A stretch of DNA of 15,614 bases. Origin: Desulfobacterales bacterium (GTDB lineage: Bacteria > Desulfobacterota > Dissulfuribacteria > Dissulfuribacterales > JAMONC01). The stretch is taken from assembly GCA_027066725.1 (NCBI GenBank), contig JAMONC010000064.1, positions 1 through 15,614 on the forward strand, read 5' to 3'. Positions 14,410-15,614 of the stretch are shown here, one piece after another (the stretch's first letter is position 1; every line of letters begins with the position of its first letter). Both the position numbers and the translations under genes were made by a program. A model generated the notes under the pieces. It was not told where the DNA came from, made no database searches, and saw only the letters and a list, made by a program, of their open reading frames with translations.

Positions 14410-15573
14410 TTAATAGTGATATAGTACAAATCTTCCATGTCTTACTTGAACCATTACAAATGCCTTCTCTGTAAGTCCATTATGATCTGTAGGAGACATA
14501 TTAAATATTCCATCTATACCTACAAAACCTTTTATATTCTCAAGATAGTCTCTAATCTTTGCTCTATCAGGTCCAACCTTTTCTAATGCCATTTTAAGCA
14601 TATATAAAGCATCATAGGCATGCCCACCAAAACATGGAGGAACTGTTCCATAATGAGCTTTGTAATCTTTTATATATGATAATAATACCTTTTTTTGTGG
14701 ATCAGAGTTTGGAAGCTGATCTGCAACAAGGATTTTCCCCGCAGGAAGAATAACACCTTCTGCTGCTTTACCTGCAAGTTGGATGAAACGCTCAGAGGCT
14801 ACACCATGGCTCATATAAAGTGGCACATTAAAATCAAGCTGTTTCATGTTCTTAGCTACAACGGCAGGCCCAGGATTTGTCCCCCAACATATAACTGCCT
14901 GAGGGTGAGTTGCTTTCATTCTTGTAAGCTGAGGGGTCATATCAAAATCTTTAGGGCCAAAGGTTTCATCTGCTACTATCTTAATACCATATTCAGGAGC
15001 AAGCCTAAGGAGTTGTTTTCTACCACTTCTTCCAAATGCAACACTTACTGTAATTATTGCAACTCTTTTAAGTCCACGTCTATCAAGATCTTGATATATT
15101 TTTCTTACTGCCATTTCATCTGTCTGGGGTACTTTAAATACCCAATATTTAGTAGGATGAGTAATTGCTACTCCAGCAGCACAGGATATAAGTGGTATAT
15201 GATATCTCTGGGCGAAAGTAATAACAGCCATTGTTGTACCAGTAAGACTTGGGCCAATAATAGCTAGTACATGATCTCTTAAAATAAGACGGGATATTTT
15301 AGCAACTGCATTTTGTTCCTGCCCTTCAGTATCATACATTATAAGTTTTAAAGGATGTCCATTTATTCCACCATGAGCGTTTATTTCTTTAACTATCATT
15401 AATGCAGTATTTTTTTCAGGCTCTCCTATAAATGAAGTCCTACCCGTTATAGAAAAAAGAGCCCCTATTTTATAGGGTTCCTTATCTTGAGCAAAGGAAT
15501 TAATACCTGAAAAAACAATCAAACATAAAAAAATAAACAAAAATAACCCTACCCTATAAACATAACTTCTCAT
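14410..15573 (-). CDS. livK: Periplasmic substrate-binding protein of LIV-type ABC transporter (LivK/Peripla_BP_6)
   Basis: The protein has 387 residues. A signal peptide (MRSYVYR, hydrophobic core, likely cleaved at SFA/QDK around residue 28) precedes a type I periplasmic binding fold. Motifs are IGALFSITGRTSFIGE (37-52), NAHGGINGHPLKLIMYDTEG (65-84), AIIGPSLTGTTMAV (104-117), RVAIITVSVAFGRSG and the late GHAYDALYML. There is no lipobox, so it should be soluble in the periplasm, as is usual for diderm bacteria. It is the first gene of the operon in view, with a strong AAGGAGGG seven bases before the ATG. The ligand cannot be read from sequence. This family binds branched-chain amino acids, amides, urea, or aromatic and aliphatic carboxylates, and the ligase-like gene at the operon end favours a carboxylic acid. 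Confidence 0.92.
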   Translation of the reverse strand: MRSYVYRVGLFLFIFLCLIVFSGINSFAQDKEPYKIGALFSITGRTSFIGEPEKNTALMIVKEINAHGGINGHPLKLIMYDTEGQEQNAVAKISRLILRDHVLAIIGPSLTGTTMAVITFAQRYHIPLISCAAGVAITHPTKYWVFKVPQTDEMAVRKIYQDLDRRGLKRVAIITVSVAFGRSGRKQLLRLAPEYGIKIVADETFGPKDFDMTPQLTRMKATHPQAVICWGTNPGPAVVAKNMKQLDFNVPLYMSHGVASERFIQLAGKAAEGVILPAGKILVADQLPNSDPQKKVLLSYIKDYKAHYGTVPPCFGGHAYDALYMLKMALEKVGPDRAKIRDYLENIKGFVGIDGIFNMSPTDHNGLTEKAFVMVQVRHGRFVLYHY

Positions 15574-15614
15574 CTGCCAACCCTCCTTATATTACTTAGC
15601 TTATATGCCCTTCT
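15574..15614 (-). promoter_or_regulatory. Ribosome binding site and truncated upstream region of the binding-protein gene
   Basis: AAGGAGGG lies seven bases before the start codon on the minus strand and is one of the strongest ribosome sites in the window. TATAAG and TAATAT occur further upstream and could be part of a promoter, but only 41 bases are available, so the promoter or a preceding gene cannot be judged. Confidence 0.5.

Noticed and set aside
14695..15267. Open frame of 190 codons on the plus strand, cysteine-rich
   Set aside because: It lies wholly antisense to the binding-protein gene, has low-complexity composition and no recognisable motif. The minus-strand gene is a clear family member, so this is a shadow frame.

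Overview
The window is AT-rich (by eye roughly one third G+C) and densely packed. Short gaps, ATGA/TTGA stop-start overlaps and strong GGAGG-type ribosome sites show bacterial operons. A 9-haem and an 18-site multihaem cytochrome c, two dihaem-type cytochromes b, a branched-chain-amino-acid-type ABC importer tied to a phenylacetate-CoA-ligase-like protein, and corrinoid salvage together suggest an anaerobic respiring bacterium. A sulfate, sulfur or metal reducer of the Thermodesulfobacteriota/Nitrospirota kind, possibly thermophilic, fits best. That placement is inference; no taxonomic marker gene is present.

Region 1 (1-3872, + strand) is the end of an operon. It holds the 3' part of cbiZ (adenosylcobinamide amidohydrolase), a predicted lipoprotein fused to an ECF S-component-like membrane domain, and a double ABC ATPase of the ECF (YkoD-like) type. 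This looks like a corrinoid or related micronutrient uptake and salvage unit. No T component lies in the window. A small CxxCxxCC (YkgJ-like) protein gene is convergent to it (3884-4255, - strand).

Region 2 (4374-9453, - strand) is a four-gene respiratory operon that reads cytochrome b, 9-haem cytochrome c, second cytochrome b, 18-haem-site cytochrome c. It looks like a duplicated b/c pair. It ends at a strong hairpin terminator (4374-4400). It probably starts from a TTGACA/TAAAAT promoter about 260 bases upstream of the first gene, with a palindrome overlapping the -35 box. The likely job is to take electrons from the quinol pool through cytochromes b to periplasmic or cell-surface haems; the terminal acceptor is not visible.

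Region 3 (9638-15573, - strand) is a six-gene operon: periplasmic binding protein, LivH, LivM, LivG, LivF, then an acyl/aryl-CoA-ligase-like protein. A stem-loop between the binding-protein and livH genes probably lowers downstream expression. The ligase-like protein keeps C-terminal family motifs, but its glycine-rich ATP-binding loop has been replaced at constant length, so its activity is in doubt. The 478-base gap at 9160-9637 separates regions 2 and 3 and contains no convincing gene.
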